Source of the DNA: Isoetes taiwanensis
Taxonomy: Eukaryota > Streptophyta > Lycopodiopsida > Isoetales > Isoetaceae
Assembly (NCBI GenBank): GCA_021234155.1
Contig: JAJEKV010000268.1
Coordinates: 310,001-374,000, forward strand
DNA: 64,000 nucleotides
Reading direction: 5' to 3'
Shown: piece after piece, positions 45,997 to 56,792 of the stretch
Numbering within the stretch: position 1 is the first letter of the stretch
Layout of the letters: the number at the start of each line of letters is the position of its first letter
Position numbers and translations under genes: made by a program
The notes under the pieces: generated by a model
Told to the model about the DNA's origin: nothing
The model's database searches: none
What the model saw: the letters and a program-made list of their open reading frames with translations, nothing else

Positions 45997-47084
45997 AACT
46001 TAAGTCCAACTAAATTTCAGATCCGGGCCTTCGGATCAACAATTTTTGCCCACCAAAGACTGAATTACCATCATTTACAAACATCCACTCTCCATCTCGG
46101 CTTTGATGGAACTTTGGACTAAGGTTGCAAGGTAAAGCAGAACAGAGGCGTAACACTTCCCACAAAAAGTTCATTCATGTTTCTTCCTGGAATGCCTATC
46201 TTCCTAAGCCATATAGGCAAGTCATTGTGGCCACAGTGGTTGCCCAGAACCTGATACATGTATTGAAGCAAAATACTAAGCTCTGTATATATGAGCATTC
46301 CAAGCCAAAAATATTGTCCAGGTCCTAGATTCACGAGTAAAGCATAAAGAAATAATGCCATTGGGAAGACAAGGGTGAGCAAGCTGAAATTCCACACATA
46401 TACTAGAACAAATAAGAAATAGCAAAGGGCATCTGTGTTGATCATAGTTCCAGGAAGATCTTTGTGAGTGGCAATGACAGACTTTGGGGCACTTATTATT
46501 GCAAAGGATGTTTTCTACTAATCCATCTGGATCCATGCAGGTCATCATTACTACATCCAACTCCATACTCATATCATCTGCTTCTATCTATACATGTCAT
46601 TTTCCATCTGCAGGGCATGTTCACATGCCAACCACCCCATACCATATTGGCATGTCATGGGCTTTATAAATCACATCATTTGCAAGGGCATTATTTCAAG
46701 ACAAGCATTAAACAGTCACAACGCTCTTCTATACTGCAATTATACAGGTGGATTACACTCTGCTCCACTGGACTTGCAGACTCCAACACTTTATAAGTGA
46801 CTGTGCAGCCTATATGATTCAAAATTATTCAAACTGTTTTTGCTCTCTGGGAACTTCTATATCAGAGCAGTTTTTCAAGATTGCAGCAAATTTCGCAGCC
46901 AAGCATTTCTACAGGCACGCAATTGACTTATATTCTTGAGACAGGGCATGGTACTTGATGGTTCCGAAGTACTCCTGCTCAAGATAGTTATGTTTTCGCC
47001 AACCTTTGTGCAAAGAGCTATATGAGATGAGGAAGGAAAACCTAGGTGGTTGCGGGACCAGCCATTCTTTTCTGGGGCATAAAT
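45997..47084. other. No recognisable gene
   Basis: Short frames on both strands; none supported. Confidence 0.4.
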
Positions 47085-48335
47085 GTTGCCCTTGGCAACA
47101 TTCTTAGGATTTGTATGCAGTAAATGCAGGAGATGGAAGATAACATGCTTGTTTCCAAGCAATTATGAAGTTGCAAGCAATTATGAAGTTGCACAATCCC
47201 TTTTGGGGCATAAATGTTGCTCTCTGCAACATTAGACAAGGATTTGTACACAGGAACTTTTGGGGCATAAATGTTGCTCTCTGCAACATTAGACAAGGAT
47301 TTGTACACAGGAATGAACGAAATAAAATGCAGGGGAAATGGGAATAAACACATGCTATCAAGGAGATATATTTCCAGGAAATTATAAAGTTGCGGAGACT
47401 GGGGTAACCTTATGATGAGGAGCAGTAAAGAAAATGATTGCATCACCAGAAGTAGAATACGTAAGTGTGCTGAGTTCAAGATTTTTTTTTATTTCTCCTA
47501 TTATATTGGGACCTGTGCCTAGATTGCTATTATCATGTTGCCCACTATCACATTTTATCCTTAATACCCATTCAGTCGCTCAGCATGCTATTTTCCATTA
47601 TCTGTCCCTTAGCACATGGTCAGCTGGCATCCCTCGTTTTGTCTTGTTTCCTTCTAATTTCCCTGACCATCCCAAGCTTATTGTGCAACCACATAGCAAT
47701 GGCATACCCAATTGTTTTGTAAGGCTTCATATGGAAGATGAGCACAAAAAGAAGATGGAAGGTTCATAGACCATACCCAAAAGAAAAAAGGGGAGAGGAG
47801 AAAGGGCTATGACGTTTTCCTACTCTACAGATCCAACCCTACGTAAACTTGTTCTCACCGCTTCTCCACCAAATTTTACCTTCAATCATGCCTCACCGAT
47901 CTCCGAGAATACTGCGTGGCACCCATCTAGATCTTGCTTCACCGCTTTCCACAATCTTATCCCCAAGGGTGTAGATCCCAACCCAATAGGAGAAATAGAA
48001 GGAAGGTAGGAATTACAAAAGAGAGGCAGAAGAAGAAAAAGGGGTTGGCTTTCTCACAAGCAGATCAAGACATTCACTTTGATCGAAACAGGTCCATTGG
48101 TGTTAGTTCAGTATATCGCTTTGTCCATAGCAGTGATTTGATGTCAGAATTTTATACTATTATCATTCATATATAACAGCAATTTTGATGACAGAATCTT
48201 GTGCAAGCTTTTGTAACAAATGTTTTTTGCATGGGTTTCATATTCAGATTTGCTTGAATGAATGAAGTGAAGTGAAGCTTTTACAGGAAAGATTGAAAAC
48301 AGAACTTTGTGCAAGCTTCTTTCAAAAACTCAGGT
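47085..48335. repeat. 1.2-kb dispersed repeat A, copy 2
   Basis: Matches 31880-33075. Here the GGGGCATAAATGTTGCTCTC and GGATTTGTACACAGGAA segment is duplicated in tandem (about 47205 and 47260), unlike the first copy. Confidence 0.85.
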
Positions 48336-48620
48336 TTGCTAGACTGAATGTAGTGAAGTGTAGTTTTCACAAGAAAGGTCGAATGCAGGAGTTAATGTAA
48401 GCTTTTCAGGCAGATATACTAACATGGCAATTAAACAGGGTTGCTTGAATGAACATGGTTCAGTGATGCTTTTACATTGAAGAATGACAGCAAAATTTTA
48501 TGCAAGCTTCTGTTGCAAATATTTTTGAAGCTTCAAACCACAGGTTAGCTTGAATAAACATGGTGCAGTAGTGAAGTTTAGATCGGAAAGGACGGAAGGA
48601 TTTAAATGTTACATTAATGA
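48336..48620. repeat. Repeat B, direct copy leading into copia gag
   Basis: Three degenerate units of GCTTGAATGAA...AGTGA...GCTTTTACA run from about 48247 to 48560. The reverse complement of this segment is at 33160-33460. Confidence 0.75.
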
Positions 48621-49159
48621 TACTGCCAAACTCAAAGAAGGAGGTGATGCATCTGAATACATTGAGTCAGTAAGGACTGCAGCCAAGCAACTTCATGGGA
48701 TGGGCAAGCCTTTGCCTGATGATGCCATTGTTGGGGCTCTTATTGTTGGGCTGCCACCATCGTATGACAGTGTGAGAACTGTCATTGGAAGTGCCAAGGA
48801 AATCAGTCTTGACTGGACATGCACACAAATACTGCAGGAAGAAGCAGTAAAGAAGGGACTAAGAAGGTAGAGTGGGACTCTATCAAATGATAATATGGCC
48901 TTGATGGCAAAGAGAGAGAAACAAGACTCAAGAAAATGCTACAATCAGAATCGATTGGGCATATTGCCGAGATTGCCCGGGAGGCACCAAAAGATAAGAA
49001 AAAAAAGAGAGGAGAAATCCAAGTCAAAGAGCAAGTATGAGTTCAAGAGAGAAGACAAGAAACGTGAAAACTCTCATGCACATAAGGCTGTGGTGGAAAC
49101 GGTCAGCAGTGAGAGTGAAGAGGAGGACACTAGCAGTGAAGGAAGCTTCAAGAACCATT
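48550..49159 (+). pseudogene. Ty1/copia gag fragment
   Basis: ASEYIESVRTAAKQL, LPDDAIVGALIVGLPPSYDS and a following TQILQEEAVKKG match copia gag. After a stop at about 48868 a CYNQNRLG segment is the decayed CCHC knuckle, followed by a Lys/Glu-rich linker. The 5' part of gag has been replaced by repeat B, so the first codons of this frame are repeat sequence. Confidence 0.75.
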
Positions 49160-49904
49160 GATGTGCAATCTTGGTTGACTCAGAGGTGGAGCAATGCACT
49201 GCAGGCTGTGGGTCAGATGACATCATGGATGAAAGGGGAGTCATCTACAGAAAAGGAACAAGTGTTTCTTATGGAGAGTCAAGAAGACTGGTACATGGAT
49301 TCAGGAGCAACCGATCATATGACAGGTAATAGAGCACTGTTCAGTGAATTCACAGAGGAAGTTGAAAAACGGGCAGTAGTCACAGGCAAAGGTCAACTAA
49401 CAGTAATGGGAAAAGGAAAGATTCCCATCCATCTGTCATGTGGTGAAGGATGTGTTGTACGTGCCTGGGTTGCATGTCAATCTCTTGTCAATCTCCAGGC
49501 TTGATGATGCAAATTTGGATGTCAAATTTGGAGCCAGGCAGTGTTGGATACTAAACAAAGATCATAAAATCATTGCTCGAGGAGCAAGATTAGGGAATCT
49601 GTACAAGTTAACATGGGCAGAGGAGGGGTCCAAAGCATTTTTGACGAGCAGTCACAAGAGCAAGGGGCATCTCTGGCATGAACGGCTTGGTCATGCAAAT
49701 TCAAAATATTTCAGAAAATTGATCACAGGAGCTATGGTTGCAGATCCACCAGGGCTCCAGAAGTTTCGAAGCACTCTCTGTGAAGGATGTCTCAAAGGCA
49801 AACAAGCCAAGAAACCGTCACCTAAAGAAGGAGTTGTTCGTGCAACTCAGCCTCTTGGGCTAGTTCACATGGATCTCTGGGGACCAGCGCGCAGCAGTTC
49901 TTGA
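49160..49904 (+). pseudogene. Ty1/copia protease and GAG-pre-integrase region
   Basis: WYMDSGATDHMTGN is the copia aspartic protease site (DSGATDH). A frame change near 49440 leads to KDVLYVPGLHVNLLSISRLD, then HLWHERLGHANSKYFRKLI and CEGCLKGKQAKKP, the HHCC integrase zinc finger. It ends with LVHMDLWGPA. Confidence 0.88.
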
Positions 49905-50326
49905 CTGGTAAAAAATATTTCTTTCTGTTGGTTGATGATTTCTAACGTAAATCATGGGTGGTCTTTCTATCCGAGAAATCTGAGGTATTCCATGAGTTTC
50001 GAGCATGGAAGCAAGCTGTTGAGAATGAGCAGGAACGGAAGATTCAACGAATCAGGTCTGACCGTGGTGGGGAATTTATGTCAGGTGAATTTCAGATCTT
50101 CTTGAGGGAGCATGGGATTCGTCATGAGACATCAATTCCTTATGAACACCAGCAAAACGGCGTTGTGGAAAGGAAAATTCGCACTGTAGTAGAGTGTGCA
50201 CGAACACTGCTGCATGCTAATCATATTGCTACACAATTTTGGGCCGAAGCAGTGAACGTGGCAGTCTATTTGTCTAACAGATTACCTACCAAGGCTCTGA
50301 AGAGCCAAGTTCCTGAGACAAGCTAG
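49905..50326 (+). pseudogene. Ty1/copia integrase core
   Basis: LVDDF then a stop (TAA near 49942), then WVVFLSEKSEVFHEF, IRSDRGGEFMSGEFQIFLRE and PYEHQQNGVVERKIRTVVEC, holding the D and E of the catalytic triad. FWAEAVNVAVYLSNRLPTKA follows. Stops near 49942 and 50326 and a frameshift near 49895 break it. Confidence 0.88.
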
Positions 50327-50431
50327 AGTGGAACTAAACCTACCATTGCACACCTGCGAATTTTTGGATGCAGAGCATACACCTTTCTCAGCAAAGATGA
50401 ACGCAAAGGGGGGAAGCTCACACCTAAAAGT

Positions 50432-52405
50432 GTGAAATGTATCTTCTTGGGCTATTGCGAGAATAGCAAAGGATACAAATTGTTGGAGCCACTCACAGGA
50501 CGCATTCTGAACAAGAGAAGTGTTCGGTTTGATGAGGATGATTTCAGTTTGGCCAGACAAGGGATACCTCGGGCAAACTCAAGGGTGGCATCTGGTGTGT
50601 CTTTAGGTGACTCAGATACGTCTGATGCAGCCAGCAGTGATGAGGAATCAGACATAGATGACGCACAAGGAGTTCAAGAGGGGGCTACAACAGCTATAGT
50701 GCCAGCACAAATTCCGCATGAGATGCAGGCATCATCATCTGTCCGCAGATCCCAGAGGACATGGAAGCCTACTGAACGGAATTTACAGCGATTTGCTTTG
50801 AGTTGTGCAGTTCATATTGGAGGACCAAGCAGCTTTCAAGAAGCAAGACAAAGTCCTCAGGCAAACAACTGGCATTCAGCAATGCTAGAAGAAGTACAAT
50901 CCCTGGAGCACAATCAGACTTGGGATCTTGTTCCCTTGCCTTCTGGAAGGAGAGTGGTGGGCTGTAAGTGGATTTACAAAGTGAAGTATAATCAACACAG
51001 TCAGGTGGATAGATTCAAGGCCCGGCTGGTGGCACAAGGTTACTCTCAAGTTCCTCGTGTGGATTTCAATGAGACCTTCTCTCCTGTAGCTCGATTATCC
51101 TCCATTCGAGTTGTATTGGAAGTAGCAGCAGCTCACGATATTGAATTGGATCAAACGGATGTCAAGACCGCCTTTTTGCATGGTACCCTGCAAGAGGATG
51201 TCTACATGCGTCAATCTCCAGGATTTGAGGCACCAGGTAAGAGTCATTTGGTCTGCAAACTTAAGAAAGCATTGTATGGTCTCAAACAGTCTCCTCGAGT
51301 CTGGTATCAAACAATTCATGTCTTTTTCAATGAGCATGGGTTTGTCAGAAGCCATGTAGATTGGAATATTTATACAAAAAGACATGATCAGAAATGGACC
51401 ATAGTAGTTCTATATGTAGATGATCTAATTTTGGCTAGCACTAAGAGGTCATTTTTGGATACGTTGAAAAGGCTGCTGGCCTCTCGCTTTTGCATGACGG
51501 ATTTAGGCTCTCTGAGCTATTTCCTTGGAATCTGGTGATTGCTCGTGACAGATGATCCGCCAAAAGTATTCGACTTCGGCCAGTGCAAAATATTGATGGT
51601 GTCCTCCAAAAGTTCCATATGACGGAGTGCAAAAGCCTGACTATTCCGGCTGTTCCTTCACTTCCCTTGACACAAGACATGTGTCCCAGCAATCCTGATG
51701 ATGAAGCTTACATGCAGGATGTGCCATATCAGAGTGCAGTAGGCAGTCTCATGCACATCATGGTATGCACTCGCCCGGATATCGCCACCGTAGTGGTGTC
51801 TGCCAGTCAATTTCTTAGTCATCCTTGCCCTGAGCATTGGAAAGCCGTTTGTCGCATCCTGTATCTCAAAGCCACTAGAAATCTTGTTCTTCAGTATGCC
51901 CCTCATTCTCTCTTTGGTACTCAACCGCAAGCCTATGCCGAGCGCCGACTATGGGGGTGATCTCCAAGATCGCCATTCACCTAACGTGGTTTTGCTTTTA
52001 TGTTGCATGGGAGGGGGGGGGGGCGGTGAGCTGGTGCGCAAAAAAAAACAAAGGGCAATAGCAGTCTCCAGCTGTGAAAGTGAGTATATGGCCCTGTGTG
52101 CTTCAGCAAAAGAGGCCATATGGTTGTCAATATTAATGAATGAAATTGGTGAGACTCAACATGGAGCAGTTCAGATCTGGAATGACAATCAGGCTGCATT
52201 GTCACTTGTGAAGAACCCAACGAATTGGTCAAAAGCAAAGCATATAGAAATTCAATGTCATTTTACCAGGGAGAAGGTTGCAGAAGGAAAGATCAAAGTC
52301 AGATATCTGAAGACTCAGAAAATGACAACAGATATTCTAACAAGACCATTGCCAAGGAGGAGGTTTAGAGAATGTATGACAGAGCTGGGATTGAGAACAG
52401 TTTGA
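50432..52405 (+). pseudogene. Ty1/copia reverse transcriptase and RNase H
   Basis: FLGYCENSKGYKLLEP leads to the RT: WDLVPLPSGRRVVGCKWIYK, DFNETFSPVARLSSIRVVLE, DVKTAFLHGTLQEDVYM, LKKALYGLKQSPRVWYQ and the catalytic LYVDDLILAS. The frame breaks after YFLGIW (51536). The next part has PYQSAVGSLMHIMVCTRPDI. A second break at the poly-G run (52010-52022) precedes RNase H: AVSSCESEYMALCASAKEAI, WNDNQAALSLVKNPT and HIEIQCHFTREKV, ending LRTV at 52405. One frame of 368 codons is still intact, so decay is moderate. Confidence 0.92.
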
Positions 52406-52417
52406 ATGGTTTCACCT

Positions 52418-52426
52418 GAGGAGGAG
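52418..52426 (+). promoter_or_regulatory. Copia polypurine tract
   Basis: GAGGAGGAG immediately before TGTTGGAACAAG, the usual copia 3' LTR start. Confidence 0.75.
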
Positions 52427-52830
52427 TGTTGGAACAAGTGGCAACAAATTAGAGGTGCAGGTGTAACCATGCATCAAGAAGAAGTAGTGGTTCTGTTAAT
52501 CTTAATTATAGCTATTTATAGCAGAAACTGAAACATAGGGATAATGATGGCATCTGTTGTATTGAAGATATAAAAGATAATAGAAGGATTGGAACGTGTG
52601 CCTTTCCAGAAAAATATTCTTGCTTTTCTATTTTCGTTTCTCTTTTAGGCAGGCACATGGTTATAGGCTCAGGAAAAACACCCATGGATTCGGCTATAAA
52701 AATCCAAGAGTTTATCTGCAAAACATTCCAATTGGAGCCGAAATCCATATATTTGTTCAGAAGGCCTACAAAAGAACAATAGAATTGTGGGTTGGTCCTC
52801 CAATTCAGGTTTAATCGGCTTGAATCAAGC
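52427..52830 (+). repeat. Start of copia 3' LTR (end not fixed)
   Basis: TGTTGGAACA opens the LTR and TATTTATAG near 52512 could be its TATA box. No 5' LTR exists upstream, because repeat A/B replaces it, so the right border cannot be set; the end given is a guess. Confidence 0.5.
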
Positions 52831-53208
52831 ATTTGCAGGCCGTTTTTAGGTGTCTGCAGACCATAGAGATGAAATTAACCAGGCTCAAAGAGGACAGAGA
52901 ATCGAAAACCATTTGATCCTTAGAGGTGGATTTATTTCCTTGTAAATCCGCCATTCCAGAGTGAGGCAAGGAAGGAATAAAGGAGCAGAAGACTATATCC
53001 AACCAAAAACACCCTTGCCTAATTTGCCCAACCAAAATAACTTTGTGTATACACTGAGAAGCTCAAGAATTATGCTAAAAGACAGCTGCCCAATTTGGAC
53101 GGATAGACACATGATTTTGGGCTGAGGAACCCGAAGCTTCGCTGAAAGATCCATGGATTTGCTTATAAATTCCATCAATTTGCCTTGCAAAACGTATTAA
53201 TTGTAGGG
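52831..53208. other. No recognisable gene
   Basis: Nothing supported. Confidence 0.4.
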
Positions 53209-53307
53209 GGAAACCTCCGCCACCTGGCGGTTTCCGGGTGGAAATCCGCAAGTGGCGCCGCCCGCGCCACCGCAGATTTCCACCAAAACCGCCGGTGGCG
53301 AGGTTCC
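53209..53307. repeat. 99-bp GC-rich hairpin
   Basis: GGAAACCTCCGCCACCTGGC pairs with its counterpart ending GGCGAGGTTCC, and GTGGAAATCCGCAAGTGGCG pairs with CGCCACCGCAGATTTCCAC. Stem of about 47 bp with few mismatches and a small loop. GC content far exceeds the flanks. A second palindrome, GGTGGCGGCGCCACC, lies at 53676-53690. Confidence 0.82.
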
Positions 53308-54630
53308 TTTACGTGGGTCAACTCGAGGAGGTGTTTCGGTCGGCGCTTAGGTGCCTCGAGTCGGTAGGGCATCGGAGTGGCGTCAATCAAGGTGCTGGGA
53401 TCTCAGCTTCAATTTGAAGCAGTTTTTTCTTTAGTATTCTGTGTGATTTTGTGATGTTTTTTGCAGGTTTTCGTATAGATCTGCTCCTTTGTAGTTCTGT
53501 TTGGCGGTAAATCTTCGGATTTAGTGTAGTGGAGTCGCTGAATTTAGTCTATTGGAATGTATTGGTAGTCAGAGATGTTTCTTCAGTTACTTGCAGTTGC
53601 ATGCAGCTCTTGTGTGCAAGTGAACACGTTTTTTCAGAGAAGATCAAGTTGTATTATAATGTTATTGTATATTGTGGTGGCGGCGCCACCAGAGCGCCGC
53701 CTGAAATTTAACACTGAAAAAACACTCAAAAACACTTAAAAAAAGACATGAAAAAAACTTAGGAGATAATCTTAAGGAAATTGCAGGTGGTGTAGGTTAC
53801 GTGTTGAAAATCCATAACCTTATTCGATAGACCCACAAATTTGTCTAGGAAACCGAGGACTATAAATTTATCTGGAAAATTGGCTGATTAGAACGTAGAA
53901 TCGATGGATTCGGGTGAGACATTCTATAAATTAGATTAACATTCCACAAATTCGAATGGCAACACACCTGGATGTTTTGTGTTGCTTTGTCCTCTCTATC
54001 TTTCCTCGGCCCAGAATGACTATTCCAGGTGCATGGGTGCATCTGCATAGTAAAAGCTCGTGGCAACCTGTGCCTTTAAGGCGGCTCAAAGAGGTTGCTA
54101 TTCGAGGTATGGGTTCGTGCCGGAAATCAAATTTCTGATTCCAAATCTGTACATTTTGGAAGTTTTTTGTTTATTTTTGGAACTGGAAAGTTGGGTCAAT
54201 AATTTTCTTAACATATATAACTCTCATGGGCAAGATACTTTTGGCATATTCGGGTTGATGCTTGCCACGTATTTCCGGGGGAAAAAATAGGGAAAGATAA
54301 AAAAAGCCACGAAAATAGGGTTGGAAGAAGAAGCCTTTGAATCGGGGTTTGCGGGTCTCCTTCGGTGAAACCGCCCTCCTTGGAGCATCGGACCCATCCG
54401 GCAAACCCTAGTAGCAAATCTTATCTTCATAAGAAAACCTCTGGAATCCCTCATCTCCGGTAAGATCCTTCGAGCCATAGCTCTGCTATAGAATCATTCT
54501 GACTATTTTTTTGAAAAATCAGATATCAAAATCAACAATGTCGGAGTTGGAGGATTTGGTGGAGTTGTAGATCGACAGAAAGGGGTGGTGGCAGTTTCTT
54601 TACGCTTCAAAAAAGACCTCTTTTCTCTTC
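53308..54630. other. No recognisable gene; GC palindrome at 53676-53690
   Basis: Only short frames. GGTGGCGGCGCCACC echoes the GC-rich hairpin just upstream. Confidence 0.4.
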
Positions 54631-54639
54631 ATAGCTTGC

Positions 54640-54760
54640 CATCTTGCTCGAAAGTCCTGCTTCAGATCCGCCATAGCCAGAGCTTGGCTCCAAAAAAAAA
54701 AAAATTCCCCATCAAAAGTCCTGCCATCAAATCCGCCATAGCCAGAGCTCGAAGGATATG
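54640..54760. repeat. Two-copy direct repeat around A-tract
   Basis: AAAGTCCTGC(T/C)...TC(A/C)(G/A)ATCCGCCATAGCCAGAGCT occurs at about 54650 and 54715, with poly(A) between. Confidence 0.75.
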
Positions 54761-55193
54761 GTTTTTTTTTTTACAAATGCTACATTGACAGATTTCCTTC
54801 ATGCAGATGTGGATGCGGATGCTGCTGGAGATGCGGCTTACTTCTTACAGTTTGAATTCGATCTTGCTTCTTAAAGTTGGACCATCTATGCCTAACAATA
54901 TCAGCTGAAAGATATTGACCTATCTTTACTATAGAGGCACTTATTCGGCTACGGCTAGGGCGGCGTTTTCAGCCACCGACAGTCTGATGTAAGATCGAAC
55001 AAGAGCAAAGTGTGATCGAATGATAGATCTGTATGCATCGTGATCAACCGAACGAAGCATCGAACGTAATCGAAATAGAAGGTGTTCGAAAGAGCGCACT
55101 TCCAGCCGGTGACACGTAGCGTAGTTTCGTGACTTTGACGATGTCCGAGGGAAAACTAAGACCCGTCTCACGGCTCAGAAGGAAATAGAATAC

Positions 55194-55868
55194 ATGGAAA
55201 ATTCTGATCTCCTACAACTGATTCGGCAGCTTACTTTGGAAGTCAAGACATCTACAGATGAAGTGAAGGCATCACGGGAAGAAATGCAAGAAGTAAGGGA
55301 AGAAATTAAAGCTTTGAAACAAAACGTGGACGAATTAAAGGAAACTATCATTGAATTAAGAGAAGAACAGGGAGAATTACGTGAAGAACAAGGAGAAAAA
55401 GGGGACCATATCCAATTAGTCACCCAAATTACTTCCAATGTAGAAAAGATGATGAAGATTGCTGACAAGCTCACCGAACAAGAGGATAGGGCAGCCAGAG
55501 CACAAAATTTATTAATTTCAGGTTTGAAAGAAAAAGAAGGTGAGGATATTTCTGCAACCATTGACGAGTTTTTCAAGAACACAATGCATGTGGTAGATCC
55601 AGGAGTTGTATATTCCAGAAGATTAGGCAAAAGAACTGATGATAGAATTCGTCCCATTCTGCTAAAATTTCGTAGTATAGAAGCAAAGGCAAGAATCATC
55701 CAACACAGGAGCCATCTAAAAGGAGAGAAAATTTGGCTCCATGATGATCTAACTATTCAACAGCAGAAAGAACGAAAACAGATCTTGGAAGAAGTAAAGA
55801 GACTAAAAAGCGAAGGGAAGAATGCCTACATAGTGAATAACAGGCTTGTGGTAAGAGACCGAGCATAG
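55194..55868 (+). CDS. LINE ORF1 protein (coiled coil plus RRM-like)
   Basis: The frame is intact over 224 codons from ATG. Residues about 15-85 are heptad-rich and charged (REEIKALKQNVDELKETIIE), a coiled coil for trimer or dimer formation. Residues about 105-170 resemble the L1 ORF1 RNA-recognition fold (NLLISGLKEKEG, VVYSRRLGKRTDDRIRPILL). The C-terminus has the L1-like block IWLHDDLTIQQQKERKQIL with a basic tail (NRLVVRDRA). L1 ORF1p binds element RNA as a nucleic-acid chaperone. Plant LINE ORF1s more often carry a CCHC knuckle, which is absent here. Confidence 0.85.
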   Translation: MENSDLLQLIRQLTLEVKTSTDEVKASREEMQEVREEIKALKQNVDELKETIIELREEQGELREEQGEKGDHIQLVTQITSNVEKMMKIADKLTEQEDRAARAQNLLISGLKEKEGEDISATIDEFFKNTMHVVDPGVVYSRRLGKRTDDRIRPILLKFRSIEAKARIIQHRSHLKGEKIWLHDDLTIQQQKERKQILEEVKRLKSEGKNAYIVNNRLVVRDRA

Positions 55869-56792
55869 GAAATAGCAGCCCTCAGGTTTCTTGTATAGAA
55901 TGTGCATGGCTTATGTGAGAACACCATAGTGAGCAATCTGCAATTGTTTCAGAAATACGATATTGTGGCTTTGAGTGAAACTTGGGAACATGAAACCAGT
56001 AGACTTCTAGAAATCCCAGGTTTCTGTCTTCTGGACTCAGTATGGAATTCTTTGGGTAATAGTAAAAGGGGATGGGGTGGAGTTGCGTGCTATATCAAAA
56101 GGGATCTACAAAAGGCAGTCTCAGTGGTTAGATTTGCACAGTATATTTGGTTGAAATTAAAGAATAACTCTGCTGAAATTTATGTGGCACTTGCTTATTT
56201 TGCTCCTCTTGAACCTTATCCAACACCTGTTTATTCTACCGATGGATTATGGGTTGATGATCCTTTCATCCATCTTGCAACAGATATTGCAAAGTATAGA
56301 GAATCTGGCGTGGTTATTATTGCGGGAGACCTTAATGGTCGTATTAGCAATAGACAAGCCTCTCTTCTGTCTGAAGATGAGAATCCCCTGTGGCTTGTTG
56401 AGCAATCAGATAAGCAAACTAGTTGGCCCCGCAAGTCAGCAGATATGGTCACCAATAAGATGGGCAAACATATACTTGCATTATGTGAGGCTTTTAGCTT
56501 TATTGTATATAATGGAATAACTAGATTTCCCAATTCTAGTTGCCCCACGTACTATCAGCCCAATGGAAGCAGTACTATTGAGTATCTTATTGGGGATCCA
56601 AATGCAGTAAATCTAGTAACGGATTTTTACATGCTAGAGAGGAATGTTGATTCTGATCATGTCCCTTATGTATTCACATTGGATATGAAAACAAAGCGCA
56701 AAGTGAGCGATGCAACACCGTTACCAAAGCTAAAGCTGTCATATAGACTTGCAAACAATTATGAAAAAGCCTTGGATGCAAAGTTAATCTAG
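55869..56792 (+). pseudogene. LINE ORF2 endonuclease (APE-like)
   Basis: After a TAG in the opening FLV*NVHGL segment come IVALSETWEHETSRLLEIPG, GWGGVACYIKRDLQKAV, VVIIAGDLNGRISNRQASLL and NVDSDHVPYVFTLD. The SETW, GDLNGR and SDH motifs are those of the exonuclease-endonuclease-phosphatase fold that nicks target DNA. It is followed by another stop (56792) before the RT. Confidence 0.85.

Noticed and set aside
55175-55699. 174-codon open frame on the minus strand
   Set aside because: Antisense shadow of LINE ORF1; Ser/Phe-rich composition reflects its Lys/Glu codons.
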